In this document: piece after piece, positions 22,964 through 34,713 of the stretch
How the letters are laid out: each line of letters starts with the position of its first letter
Position numbering within the stretch: the first letter of the stretch is position 1
NCBI RefSeq assembly: GCF_042100115.1
Contig: NC_091277.1
Span: 2,294,001 to 2,358,000, forward strand
Direction: 5' to 3'
Source: Alternaria dauci
Taxonomy: Eukaryota > Ascomycota > Dothideomycetes > Pleosporales > Pleosporaceae
Length of the DNA: 64,000 nucleotides
Translations under genes and position numbers: made by a program
Notes under the pieces: generated by a model
Told to the model about the DNA's origin: nothing
Seen by the model: the letters and a program-made list of their open reading frames with translations, nothing else
The model's database searches: none

Positions 22964-24280
22964 TTAAGCATATATATAACACAGTGGCCCTGCTGTGGTA
23001 GAAAAGAACTGCTTACTGGCAAGGTGATTCTTTCCCGGTGGCGCCACAATATTCAACTCCTGTTCATCCGTCGGTTTGCCTCTAGGACTGTTGGGGATCA
23101 TCCAATGGGTGCCGCCCTCGTACATGCTCGTCCGGGACTTAATCTCCTTCTCCTGGTACATGGCCCACATCCACCAGTGCCTATCGAGCTGACTATGATG
23201 CAGCCAGAAGGCTGGTTCGGCAGGGCTTACATACACATCACCGCCGGGGTCGCCCCATATGCTGAAGTGGCCAGCAATGTGAAGTGCTGCAAGGTTGTTT
23301 ACATTGCTGCTCTGGAGAGAATCTTGGAACGCGCCGATGGCTTTGTTGCTGGTGATGTGGGACAAGAGATCTTGAGGCCGCAAGTGACTCTCTGTGAAGA
23401 AGTTACTCACGTCACGACGGTGACAGCGTGGGTTGTCGCCAAAGCCATCAGCACGCGGATTGGTCTTGATGTTGAGTTTCGGGTCCATGGTGGATAAGAT
23501 GGGACCGAGACGAATCGTCAGGTTGGCAAAGGGACCTTTGGTAACGCAACCGCCACCTGGTCCACCTGGAAGTGTTTGTCCCGGTCCTAGACTCGTACCT
23601 GCGTGTGGACCAATTGGATCCCCATTGCCACCCATGCTCCATTCATCGCCGTTGAATATAGGACTATTGACCAGGTCTTTGTACTTGGCCCAGTTCCAAT
23701 AGGGTCTGTGATAGATAATATCGGGTTAGTGTTCACTTCGCATAAGCCTCGTACACTGATACTTACTGGTAACCCTTGTAGCCACATTCTGTACGGAGCG
23801 CTGTCTCATACGCCCATATGTAGTAGCGATGCCAGTGCATGAAATTTGCGGTGGCATGGACGGTTGGTGTCATGTTCATGTGGACGACTACAAAGTCATC
23901 ATAGCGGGACTTCGCGCCCGGGTACTGTCCGGCAGGAAGCTTGGAAGGGGCTTTCAAAATACAGTTGACGGCTGTGGTATATGCTCTCCGCTCCTCTTTG
24001 GTGAGGTCGCCGCTATCATGTGTTAACGTATGTTCCGAATGATTTCCATAAGTACTTGCAATTCTCTGCGTACAGCAACAGTGTCTTTGTTACATGACGC
24101 GGACCTGTTCAGGCCATCCGATAGCGTCCCATCCAGTACCTTGTACGCATTGGCAAGGGCCTGTTCCTGAACACCGTCAAGAGTGAGCGTGGTCTGCCTC
24201 CTGGCGAAAGGAAAGGCCGAAGCGCCGGAGACCAGAAGCAAAGATGCCACAAGGGCTTTGACAACCGCGATGCCAGCCAT
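22964..24280 (-). CDS. Secreted tyrosinase / polyphenol oxidase-like copper protein
   Basis: Exons 24280-24060, 24012-23767 and 23705-22964 encode 402 residues. Residues 1-22 form a signal peptide (VVKALVASLLLVSGASA). The type 3 copper core is complete: CuA histidines in VVVHMNMTPTVHATANFMHWHRYY and CuB histidines in LHIAGHFSIW and WLHHSQLDRHWW. Family members hydroxylate monophenols and oxidise diphenols to quinones, for pigments or defence. Intron 1 (24013-24059) has a GC-AG boundary: only donor GCAAGT restores the frame, giving VRREFGDLTKEERRAY, which matches the family; the neighbouring GT is out of phase. There is no C-terminal extension that must be cleaved, so this is the short secreted type. 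Cys at CNKD and in GGGCVTK may form disulfides. Confidence 0.9.
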
Positions 24281-24323
24281 TGATCGAGATGCGAAAATGC
24301 TGCTGAGTACGGATGCCAGAGCT

Positions 24324-24329
24324 CTTATA
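24324..24329 (-). promoter_or_regulatory. TATA-like box upstream of the tyrosinase
   Basis: On the minus strand TATAAG lies about 44 bp before the start codon, inside GGTATAAGAGC. The position would imply a very short leader. Confidence 0.35.
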
Positions 24330-26697
24330 CCAAGTAGACATGGTCAGCTTCCCTCTCCAACGCAGGCTAGTGGTGACTGCCATACTACTGCATTCGCTGC
24401 GTCGTCTAATTTGATGGTCGCCCGACGTGTTCCCCAGTACGGGGCGAGATTCCCCAAAGTGTCCCTGTAACGAGCACCCTTCACATTTGATACATGCAGC
24501 AAGGAACACCGGTAAGGGAAGGATAGCCCACCGCCTTTCTCGTCGATCTCACGAGGCTTCTAGTTCTGTTCATGAGATCTGCAGCATAGCGTTCATGACG
24601 GCCCTGAGTGGCTGTAGTATCAATCTCTTAAGGGCTCCAAGACTTGAGTTGCATCTGACCACATTGCCGACCGGCAGTCCGAACAAGGCAGTTAGCATCC
24701 TTGCATATGCAACGCACAGCGCAGAGCCAAGGTCATGGGCTCAGCTGCGGTTCACCTCGAGCTCGGATTTTCCATTAAGACGAGCCATGAGAACAAGCTC
24801 CTACACTTTAGTTCGAAAGTGCCATACTACCCGGTCGTTTCCGTAGAATGGAGTAGGATGCTGCCATCTGAGTTCGATTGAGTAAGCCAAAGGGTCTTTT
24901 TTCTCGTAGTCGGCCACAGCTGTGTGCAAGTGCCAGCGGCGAGGATCGTCGTTTTTATTGATCTCTTACGAACAAGAGAGCCCCTACTGGACAATATCGG
25001 ACGTGCAATACCGGCTATGGCACCCCTGGCGTTCGGCGAGATTCTGCCGAGCGCAAGCGGCACTTGCCAAGCTCGAGTACTTTTGAATGAAACTGTAACA
25101 CATCAACATTGATTGCGGGCCAGTATATTTGAAATGGTGGACTCCGTCACCTGCATCGCGACACTCTAGAACGAGACGGCCAGGAAGGGAAGTGCGATAT
25201 CTCATATGCTACCCAGCGCAGCGAGTTCTCCAGTAGTGCTGGTGTCTACGGACACCCATGGTGCATACTGGAAGTGCATGCTGACAAGAAATCCAATGTA
25301 TGCCGCGAGTTGTGTGACACAACGCCTGTTAGAGACACAGCCAAGGAAGCAACGAACAGACACGATCCAACACTCTGGCATAAGACGTATGCGCCATCCG
25401 AGAACTACTCTGAATGGCTCAAGAAGCGCGAGTGTTTTCTTTGGTCTAAAGAAATGTGAGTTCACACCATCTAGAAGGGCTGTATGCGCTGTCAGAGTAT
25501 GGTGCGATGGATCCGAAAGCCAGACAGGTTGGAAGATGGACAAAACAAAAAATCACGTATCTGACGGAAAGCCTGTTCCCGTGAATGACGAGCTGGTTGA
25601 CGACAGTGTGTGCCAGCATTCGTCGAAGCCGAAAGACCAGACCAGTCCAAAGCAGGAAACCGCGCCGCCCAACATGAAGAGCAGCATACTGAGGGGGGAA
25701 GCTCTGCCGCATATTCGATACGTCACAATGGATGCGACATATTATTCTGGGTGCTGCTGCCGTTGATTGTGATGGTTGCGGACGTGGTGAAACTGCAAAG
25801 CCGTTGGGTTCCCTGGTAGCGTCATGCGCCAAACCAGATGCGGGCTTGAGTGGAACACGTGAAGACGTGTCGAGGGGCGGTTTTTGTCGCGGCAGCCCGA
25901 ACGCGCTCTATCCATACACCCCTCGCGTCCAAGGGTCATTGATCAGCGACGCACAATTTCACGGCATCAGGCACCGTGTCATGGTCGCTGACCTCGCTTT
26001 TGCCAGCCGCGGATCTCACCATTGCGCGGAACCGGACCATAGCCTCGCGCCACGCCTCTTTGACTAGGATTCGGTCCTTCATCGCGACATTTGCCCCTCA
26101 GGGGAACGGCAAACGGGCTCTAGAGAGGGCGTCCGGTGCATGGCCGCCATTCTTTGATTCGCAGACGCAAGCGATGAGCCGATGTTGGCTGTTGCACGAC
26201 GGCGGCGTCGATTGCTTTTCTCAAAACTTTCCTGGGTACCTGGCCAAAGCTTCCACCCTTCCCGACGCAAGCTGCAGGCATTGAGCCCTGCGCAAAGATT
26301 GCGACCAGTCATCTCATCATTCCGTCGAGGCTGACGGTGCTCGTCGCATGCCTCTGGCAAAAGCATGTGACGAGACATCGCGAGTATCGATCCTCAGCTC
26401 TTGATGGCTCGTTTCTAACACGTCTAGTTGCTTGCGGTTCAAGGACCACGCCAACCCACCGGCGTACAACTAGCGCTATCAGCCTTCTTTGTTCCGCCTT
26501 TGTTTCACAACCTTGCACAAATACTGCTTGGTCTAGGTCCGGGGGCTCAGCCGTCCTGACTCTTAGCTCTCGAAAAGGCAAAGCGGAACATGTGATATCG
26601 CGTTTACGTGTTAGGTCTGTGGACGCGTCCAATCCGCGTCGCATTCCACCCTCACCCTGGCCGAGGGCCAGAGAGTGGCCTCCCGTTAGGAGTCAGG

Positions 26698-26705
26698 TAT
26701 ATATA
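26698..26705 (+). promoter_or_regulatory. TATA box upstream of the BTB gene
   Basis: TATATATA occurs 182 bp before the BTB start codon, followed by a pyrimidine/CA-rich leader, the order expected for a fungal promoter. Confidence 0.4.
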
Positions 26706-26886
26706 CACAGCTGCAGTCGCCTAGTACTTGCGTGCTACCGTCTCATTTGCCCTGCGACGTATCTGCCTAAGGTTTCTTTCGAGTCGTCTGCTTGCCTGCT
26801 CAGATTCGTACACTTGCTGCCTACCACTGCACTTATAAGTATCAACAACATCCCTTTGTACAGTACCACAGTTTTCGTACTTCATC

Positions 26887-27750
26887 ATGTTCTCATCAAA
26901 CCGCACACGCCACCAGGAAGGCAGCTTTTCGAAACATCGCGCAAGCAAGTCTAAATCACACAAGAAGAACCCCTCGTTCAGGGATTCGTCCAAGAGAGTA
27001 GAAAGGCTAGCACAACATGCCCAAGCATCATCGCCGCAATCAAACCAAACATCGCCGTCACTAGGAAGGTGAGTACATCCAGTCCTGGCCAACCCAAGCG
27101 ACTGTGCTAATGTTTCCATCAGTGCCATCATCACCATATCCGTCGGCCGTGAACAGCGACTCTTCGCAGCGCACGAAGATGTCCTATCGCACTCTCCTTG
27201 GTTTCAGACTCTCTGTAGCGGCCAGTTCTTCCAGACTACCAACAAGCGCATCGACCTGCCTGACGAAGAACCCGAAGTCTTCTCATCGATTCTTGAATAT
27301 CTCTATAAGGGTGACTACTACCCGCGTATGGAGTACGACAAGAAGCGAAACAGCTGGAATCTTGAAGATGGCGGCAATGCCAACAACACACAGGAAGCTG
27401 TCGTCCAGTCTTCCGTAGGACCGATACTGAAAGACACCGTCATTTACTGTCAGGCTGACAAGTATGGGCTACAAGAACTTAAAAAGCTTGCGTTGAAGAA
27501 GCAAGGTCTCCAGTCGGGCATCCAGTGCTCGACTATCCTGACGTCTGCCCGTTATGCCTACGCCAACACTCCCGACAACGATTCGAAGCTCCGTGCACAC
27601 TACCTCGCGCTCATCATCCGAGCCAGACACACCTTCAAGCGCAGCGGCACGATGCAGAACGAGATGGAGAACGGCGGCAAGCTCTTCTTCGACTTGTTCG
27701 TTGCCATGGTCAACCACATGGACGACCTGTCATCACCTTCAATCCGCTGA
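26887..27750 (+). CDS. BTB/POZ domain protein
   Basis: Exons 26887-27068 and 27123-27750 (54 bp intron, GTGAGT...CAG) give 269 residues. A basic, Ser-rich N-terminal 60 residues (FSKHRASKSKSHKKNPSFRD) precedes a BTB/POZ fold from about residue 62: ITISVGREQRLFAAHEDVLS, SPWFQTLC, IDLPDEEPEVFSSILEYLYK. The inserted piece between about residues 125 and 160 (YDKKRNSWNLEDGGNANNTQ) is longer than in minimal BTB domains. The rest, VYCQADKYGLQELKKLAL onwards, is the usual helical extension. Such fungal proteins often act as adaptors for cullin-3 ligases or in protein dimers, but no second domain is present to tell which. Confidence 0.87.
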
Positions 27751-29780
27751 AGCTTTCCACTTGCAGCAATCACACTTCCTCAGATGCGACTAATGATTTT
27801 ACTTGTCTGTTTTCTTACACTTCTTGTACATACACTTTCTGTTTCAGCCTCACGGCTATGCCTCATCTCTTCACTGGGCTCTTCCTCGGTTGCGGTCTTG
27901 ATTCTGCATGGCGTTACAGTTTGGACATATCTTTCTGGCACTCACTCACGCCACTGTTGTACTACTATGCTTATCTTTTTATCTAGGATGGGTTCCGTTG
28001 CGGTTTCGCATCTTCTGCATTTGCCTCACGATGCAGGCCTTCGTCGCATTAGTTTGACTTTCTTCTTTGCCTCTTGAGACACGAGATTGTTGTGGGTGAC
28101 CAATGTCACTCGAGTGTCCCGTGTTCATCTTCCTTTTTAGCCTCTACATCCTGCGGCTGGGTGTCTTTCTTCGCAGCTGAGCTGCATCAAATTGTAACAA
28201 GATACGATCGTCGATTTCACAGCCTGTTCAAGCCGATTAATGCTAGCATTTGGTATCACAATGAATGAAACTAGGGAAATTGGATTCAATCCAAAGTTCT
28301 CCATTGATAATGCGACATGGCGCAGCAGTTCGTTAGGCCTCCCACTTCATGTAACAATTCTTGATACTCAGCCATCCTCGATCTCCACTCTCGCTTGGCT
28401 GATATCACTGGCCGGCAACGCGGCATCACCACTCCATCTGCACTTCAACAGACTCTAGATATATAGCCGAGATGGGTTCCCAGCGCATCAAAGTTTATGG
28501 TATCACAGGACACAAGTGCATGTATCCAGCAAACTGAACATCATAAAGGGACTTGTATACACACAAAACCTATTGAGCGTTTGTTCGTTATATTATACAC
28601 CAGACTACAGAATCCAAAGCATTGTCGGACACGATGTTTGAATGCCCACCCCCGCACTCCGTCCAAGCCATCAGCGCAAAACGCGTCGGCGGGAAGAAAG
28701 TGCCCAAACAGTACCGCAAGTACCACCGAAACCACAAGAAGAGCAGCAAAACCAAAGGCGATATCGCTAGCAAAGTAGCGCACAATCTGATCCGCGGGGT
28801 AAAACACATTATCGAGTCGTTCTAAGGGGAGCGAAGCACATGCAGCACTGGTACGCTATGATAGGACCAAGACATATGGGCTGCAAACGGAAACAAGAAG
28901 CAGGAAGCAGGAAGCGCAGAGAAAGGAAAGAACTATGAACTGGGGTGCATGGCTTAGCAAGCGCTACTCACCACGCCAGTCAGGCAGCAACCGATTCAAC
29001 GGGATGGGAAATGCAATGCAATGTCTAGGCGAACGATAACGGTGTCCGAAGACGGACATGGATGGAGGAGGACCAGGTGCATCGCCTAGGCAAGAAGGAA
29101 CACGATAGCCTGCGTACCCGAGGGAACACCGACGATCGTTTTCCGGTGATTCGTCTCGCCGAAAGCTTACCTACGCTTTTAGACGATGAGGCGTGATACG
29201 GGTACTTTTAGGAGGTACAGTCACAGTACCTCTGCCGACGTCCATCTACATGCAGCATGCGCCAAGAACCACCATGGCTGTATGTTGAGGCGGGGGTGAC
29301 AGCGAGAAATCGTCTTGGGTCGCGTCGGATAGGGAGCACAAGTGGGGTGACGATTATCAGGGCGGACAAGCGTTGGGTGTGGACGGGGGGTCTGCAACGC
29401 GATATCAGCTGATAGGGCGACAACGTGTCTGTGCGGGAACGCGGCTTGTGGCTCCTACGACAATGACTGGTCGCGCACCGAGAGCCGGCTTGTCTCACGA
29501 ACCGTGCATGGGAAGGTTTAGATTGGATAAAGAAACTACCAGGGATGCAGAGTTGGAGGTACGTTGGTAGCTTGTATTGCATTGATGCTCTGGATAAGTT
29601 TTTCTTTGTCGCGATGGTGTGATACGTCATGTCGTGATTGCGTGCACGTTGAGGCTGCTTACACAGGCAACCGTGCATGCGCGTTCCCAGCTTGGATAGT
29701 GACGTGTCGCGGTACGTAGCCATGATTGATTGATGGTTGAGTCCCGCAGGAGATTTCTAGTACGAGAGTGTGTTTAGGCA
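27751..29780. other. Gene-poor 2.0 kb between BTB gene and CSN12
   Basis: Convergent 3' flanks. A basic 67-codon frame at 28622-28825 and a hydrophobic frame on the other strand over the same bases were seen but not accepted. A purine-rich stretch with repeated AGGAAGC units lies at 28890-28925. Confidence 0.45.
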
Positions 29781-31410
29781 TCAGACCCCTGTCCCGGGAA
29801 ACGCGCCCTTCTTGTTCATCACTACCATGCCGTGTTCGCGCGAGATATACCCCTTCATGAGACCCTGCAATCTGGGTTAGCCAAGTGGGTTCAAGATGTG
29901 ATGTGGTCTCCGTGACGAGGCCGCCCCAATGCTGGGTAAGACCTGCAGAAGTGTGGAGTAGAGCAGTAGAGCCCAACGTTGGAGACAGGGTATGCGCACC
30001 TTGTAGATCTGGTTTGCCAATAAACACTCAACCTCATCGTCTTCCACGGCTTGGCCGCTGCCTTCGCCTGCAATGCCCATTCTGAGCGCGGCGGCAAAAT
30101 TCGCTAGCGGTACTCGCGACTTCCGTATCCGGTCCTTTTCTGTTTGCCCTTCCTTGAGATCGTCAAAGCCACCAGCCAGGTACACCTTTCGGAGGAGGTT
30201 GCGCAAGGCGATGTCGCGGCTCCGCTCCAAAGTGAGGAAGATGCGCCGTCTGACAAATTCGGGCTCGCCCTCTGCCAAGGCTTTGTCAAAGCCTGTGAGG
30301 TCGCCTCGCTTTATGCACGATACAAGGGGGCCGAATATGCGTTCTAGACGAGGCGCCTCAGCGAGAAGACTGGCCGTAGGAACCTTGTGTTGAGTGATCA
30401 GGCGACAGGGTATGAGATATGTGAGAATAAGCCTGTGGTTTTAGCTTGAGAACCATCCGCGTCAGGTTCTTTGAACTCACGATTTGTTCTGTTGCGACTT
30501 TGACCAGCAGGATTCCCATGCTTGTTGCAGGCTGGTTTCCGCCTTGGCATAATCCTCTTGTAGGAAAGCTAGGACTCCAAGGTAGTACTTGTATGTGACT
30601 CTATGCGCTCGCGGATACAGCTCGAACGTGGGCAGATCGGACTGTGCTTCGATGGATCGTACGACGTTTTTGGATAGGCTGATGGCTTTCAACTAGGTTC
30701 ATACGCGTGAGCGACTGTCACAAAAGGCAGAGTGGGATAAACCTTACTTTGAAGTATGTCTTGAATTGGAGATTGGCTATGCAGTATACACCCCACTTTC
30801 GCGATTCTGACATGTCTGGGTTCCTGTCGCCAAGACAGAGAGCAAAGATCCTGTTGAAGACTCGCGCGGCTTCCTCAAGCTTCTGATTCTGCGGGGCGGT
30901 GCTCACGATATCGTCCGAGTAGCCAGTGCTGGGCGTTGCTGGTTTCGATTTGGCCAATTGCTCGTCCGCCCTGATTGCTATCGTCCTAAGATGATTCGCA
31001 GTGAAGTACAGGGTGAAGATGGCCCATGGTGGAAGCAGCCCAGCGTTTATGTGCTTGATAAAGCTGCTCGTCAAGTCCTTCCATGCGTCGTACACAGCCA
31101 CATGCTGACCCGCACCGAGCCTGCCTTGGTTCGCTGCCTCGTCTGCCGTGATGATCTCTTTGACAGCGCGCCAGTAAGCAGCAATGATGTCAACCCACGC
31201 GCCGGCCTCCTTGTTGGTCATGCGTGTGTTCTTGTTGTATTTGAGCGCATAGCGAACATCGCCTTCAATCTTGTCGTCACTGGAAGCGCGATAGAAGTCG
31301 TACAGCCGGCCGGGGTCATGTGCAGGAGCAACTGGACTGAGGAAATCCGCGACGGGTTGCGCCAGGCCACTGGCGTATGCCTCGTGGAAAGGCTCGAGGG
31401 CGGCTTGCAT
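29781..31410 (-). CDS. CSN12: CSN12/Thp1-type PCI domain protein
   Basis: Four exons (31410-30748, 30692-30481, 30432-30000, 29864-29781) give 463 residues, the normal length of Csn12. The TPR-like helical part includes [20 protein letters not shown] and the family block [17 protein letters not shown]; the PCI winged helix follows ([72 protein letters not shown]). In yeast Csn12 associates with COP9 signalosome subunits and with Thp3 in transcription and splicing; relatives of this fold (Thp1/PCID2) work in mRNA export. Intron 3 is 135 bp with donor GTGCGC, unlike the other two. ATG 31410 ([15 protein letters not shown]) matches the family start, although the frame is open 25 codons upstream. 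It shares a 387 bp promoter with RPL20. Confidence 0.88.
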
Positions 31411-31797
31411 GGTTGTGCGTGGGCGTGCGACTGCAGAAATTAAGCGATGATTGTCGCGATGGTCAGAGTGGTTTCGCGACTTCAACTGGTGTCTTCAACC
31501 TTCGGACATGTTGCAGACTATGTTTTGCAGTCCGTCGACTGGTGCGTGTTTGGTTGATGCTCGATGTTGGCATGTCGGTGTTTGGGCTGTTTGTTCGCCG
31601 ACGACCTCGCGCCTGCCGCCAAGTTGTTGTGGGCCCCTGCTCAACTAGCGCCCACAAGCTGCTGTCGAATTCGCTTGTGTGTCCACGATAGAGACGACCT
31701 GACTGAACTTCCCAACTCAAGGTACTAACCTCACAGCACAATCAAGGTCAGTCTACGTCGTCAGCCCATATCATCATCGCTTGCTAACCATTCGCAG
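31411..31797. promoter_or_regulatory. Divergent promoter of CSN12 and RPL20
   Basis: 387 bp separate the two start codons. The end nearest RPL20 resembles the 3' part of an intron (ACTAACC at 31723-31729 and CTAACCATTCGCAG immediately before the start codon), so a 5' untranslated intron ending at 31797 is possible. Confidence 0.45.
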
Positions 31798-32784
31798 ATG
31801 GGTAAGCACTTTTCTCTTCTCCCCAAGACGGTCCCGTCCAGCAATCGCAGCCGATGGAATTTTCGAACAAGGCCAGCGCGGCCTTGAACGCCTCTCGCCA
31901 TGACAATCCACGACAACACGAGTTCGAGACCGACCAGGAAGGAGCAGCAATAGTGCGTGTGCAGACACGATGGGCGGGTCAAGAGCACCGAACAGTCATG
32001 ACCATGGCAGCGAATGCACGCGAAATCGTTCGCATGCGACAAATTCGAATACGACCGTGCTCGAGCAGCCTTACCCAACCGAACTCTCCGACAACGGTTG
32101 CTGCAATTGCTGGACTGGGGGGCTCTATCTTTGGTTGAAGCAGTACTGACGATGCTTCAGCACGCTTCCAGGAATACCAGATCATCGGGCGCCATCTGCC
32201 TTCAGAGACCAACCCCGCGCCCAAGATCTACCGCATGCGCATCTTTGCGCCCAACGAGGTCGTCGCCAAGTCGCGGTTCTGGTACTTCCTTGGCAAGCTC
32301 CGCAAGATCAAGAAGGCCAACGGTGAGATCGTCTCCGTAAACCAGGTACGTCAGACAGTACTCCAAGCCTGAGTGGTAGACGCTGACTTTTCTAGATCCA
32401 CGAGAAGAAGCCCCAGAAGGTCAAGAACTTCGGCATCTGGCTCAAGTACGACTCGCGCTCCGGTACACACAACATGTACAAGGAGTACCGTGAGATGTCC
32501 CGCGTCGCCGCCGTCGATGCTCTCTACCAGGACATGGCCGCCCGCCACCGATCGCGTTTCAGGCAGGTTCAGGTAAGACCAGACCGGCTCCACCGTCCCC
32601 GTCAGCCCACTTACATTCTCTCTAGATTCTCAAGGTCGTTGAGATTGAGAAGGCCGACGACATCCGCCGACCATACATCAAGCAAATTCTCACCAAGAAC
32701 CTCAAGTTCCCGCTGCCCCACCGCATCAACAAGAAGGCTGGCAAGAAGGTCTTCTCTGCTACCCGACCTTCCACTTTCTTCTAA
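31798..32784 (+). CDS. RPL20: 60S ribosomal protein L20 (eL20, L18A family)
   Basis: Four exons, 31798-31801, 32161-32345, 32396-32572 and 32626-32784, encode 174 residues, exactly the usual size. Only ATGG lies in exon 1; the 359 bp first intron then joins in phase to give [15 protein letters not shown], the expected family N-terminus. Conserved blocks include [56 protein letters not shown] and [15 protein letters not shown]. The protein is a structural part of the large ribosomal subunit. A tiny first coding exon with a long first intron is common in fungal ribosomal protein genes. I looked for a snoRNA inside the intron and found no clear C/D boxes. Confidence 0.95.
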
Positions 32785-33080
32785 GCGTGTTTTCCATTAC
32801 GGAGTGCGGTCTGGATGGGTTGGGATGATATGGGTTTCCCTCGGTTATGCATGCTTCACGAAAAGAAGTACACTAGGAACGAATGAAAATCCCTGATACC
32901 TCCATTCGAGCCGTCGGTGCGCGTGATGCAGTACAGGGCGCTGGCTAGCTACGCGCCTGAAGGCGAGCCAGACAGGGACATTGAACAGCAGCTGTGTGGG
33001 ATGAGGACGATAGACAATGAAGTCATGCCAATACACTTTAACAGTACGTTTTGTGCGCTGGCTCGCATTCTAATATGCAA

Positions 33081-34223
33081 CTAGATCTTTGGCTTCCCTG
33101 CTGGCACCACCTTTGGTCTGTTTAAAGTGTCCACCTGCGTCCACCACGGATATCCAGCCACGTTGGTATTGCCCATCGTTCCTGTAAACCTGGCCTGCCT
33201 CTTCTCCATGAACGACCTCACGCCCTCGGTGTTGTCCCTGTAGCCAATTAGCTTTGTTCAACCTTGACGATGCCATAGACTTACGGCGACCCGAACAGGT
33301 CAAAGATGACCCTACTATCCAACAAATGCTGACCTTCAGGACTCCCCGTATCCCTATACATCAACTCTTTCATCAGATATGTACTCACGGAACTTGTGTT
33401 CCTCGCCACCTCCTCGGCCACCTCAAGCGCCCTTGGCAGCACTTGCTCCGCCTTGTCACACGTCTCCGCAAACAACCCACCCCAGATCTTGTCGCTCGCA
33501 AGATACGTGCTCCCTGTTGTGACGGCCTGCATCGCGCGACTATGCCCAATCAACCGGGGCAAGAAGAAGGAACTAGCCGCTTCCATGATGATGCCACGGC
33601 GCGCAAAGACGAAACCAATCTTCGCGTTGGCGTACGCTATGCGTATGTTCATGGGGAGCGTCATGGTGATGCCGATGCCTGCGGCGGAACCTTGGATCGC
33701 AGCTATGGAGGGTTTGCGACAGTGCTGGATGGCTAGGGTCAAGCGGCCGCCTCTGAGGAAGATTGTCACGTGTTAGCTGACTTCTTGCGTCTTTTGTTGT
33801 GTTTTCTTCTAGAGGGAAGACTATACAACACAGCATGGCGTCATATTAAAGTGGTGAAAAAGAAAAAGAAAACGAGGCAACATACTCATCTCTATGCTCA
33901 TACCCTTTTTCAACTTCCTTATCAAGATTGCCCTCCCCGGTCCCGTCGTCTAAATCGGCGCCGGCACAGAATATCCGCCCCTGTCCTGTCACGACGATGC
34001 ATTTTACGCGGTCGTCGGCGTCGAACATGGTGTATGCGGATTCCATTTCTGCGCGCATAAGTTCGGTGAAAGCATTATGGTTGGCTGGTCTGTGGAGCGT
34101 GAGGATGATGATGGAAGGCTCTTTTTCGTAGTGGCGCGTGATGATTTGGGTAAAAGTGAGGTTGTTGTACGAGGATGGGAGCGTGATGTCTGGGGCGTGG
34201 CGCGGGGGTTGGTTGTGTGCCAT
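33081..34223 (-). CDS. Enoyl-CoA hydratase/isomerase family protein
   Basis: Exons 34223-33886, 33752-33285 and 33237-33081 give 320 residues of a crotonase-fold enzyme. Seen in order: IIILTLHRPANHNAFT, the oxyanion-hole block GRIFCAGADLDDG, PSIAAIQGSAAGIGITMTLP (second oxyanion segment), FVFARRGIIMEAASSFFLPR with the acidic residue Glu typical of the active site, and LIGHSRAMQ. The family hydrates 2-enoyl-CoA or shifts its double bond in beta-oxidation. The C-terminus is -GKPKI, not a canonical peroxisomal signal, and no clear mitochondrial presequence is present, so the compartment is open. Intron 1 is 133 bp, introns 2 is 47 bp. The substrate cannot be inferred. Confidence 0.9.
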
Positions 34224-34713
34224 TTTCTGCTGGAGCGATTTGTGGACGTGAATTGTATCTTAGGTGTGGAGGACGCTGTTGGAGAGCTCGTTCTATTCGT
34301 GCATTCGCCCCATTCTGTTTGGAGCGTGGAGGCGTGTTTATATTGATCGTGATGCGGGGAGACGAGGAACCGAGGTAGGCGTCGGCGGTGTTCAACGTCG
34401 ACGCGTGGGTTCTGGGCGCAGGTCAGCTCACTTTCCATGCTCAAGCTTCGCAGACGAGGGGAATGATTCATACGAACATGTCGTGTCTATTCGAAATGCA
34501 ACACGGATGATCGAACATACTGCGGCACGTGTCTGGTGGGTAGAGGAGTAGCGCAAGAAGTCTAGTAATGCTTCACGATTACTCAAACACGACCATCATA
34601 CACAAGTGTCAACGTAAGATGATTACTGACGTTCAAATGTCCACTCCCGATGGCCAAAACCAAATATCTTGTACTATTTTACATTATGGTATCATTTTTC
34701 CGAACCAGACACC
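34224..34713. other. Intergenic: hydratase promoter and NUP85 3' flank
   Basis: 490 bp between two minus-strand genes; no open frame of protein-like composition and no repeat. Confidence 0.5.

Larger units (their letters stand above)
24281..26886. other. Gene-poor 2.6 kb between tyrosinase and BTB gene
   Basis: No recognisable protein, RNA gene or repeat. Several medium open frames (the longest plus-strand one 25206-25766, 186 codons) show no domain, no plausible splice partners and an average amino-acid composition. Promoters of the flanking divergent genes lie at the two ends. Confidence 0.45.

Noticed and set aside
25206..25766. 186-codon frame between tyrosinase and BTB gene
   Set aside because: No recognisable domain or conserved-looking segment, and no promoter context.
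28622..28825. Small basic frame and an overlapping hydrophobic frame on the other strand
   Set aside because: Lysine-rich low complexity and a mirror hydrophobic frame are expected from the same base composition; no independent support.
31802..32160. snoRNA inside the long RPL20 intron
   Set aside because: No convincing C and D box pair with terminal stem was found.
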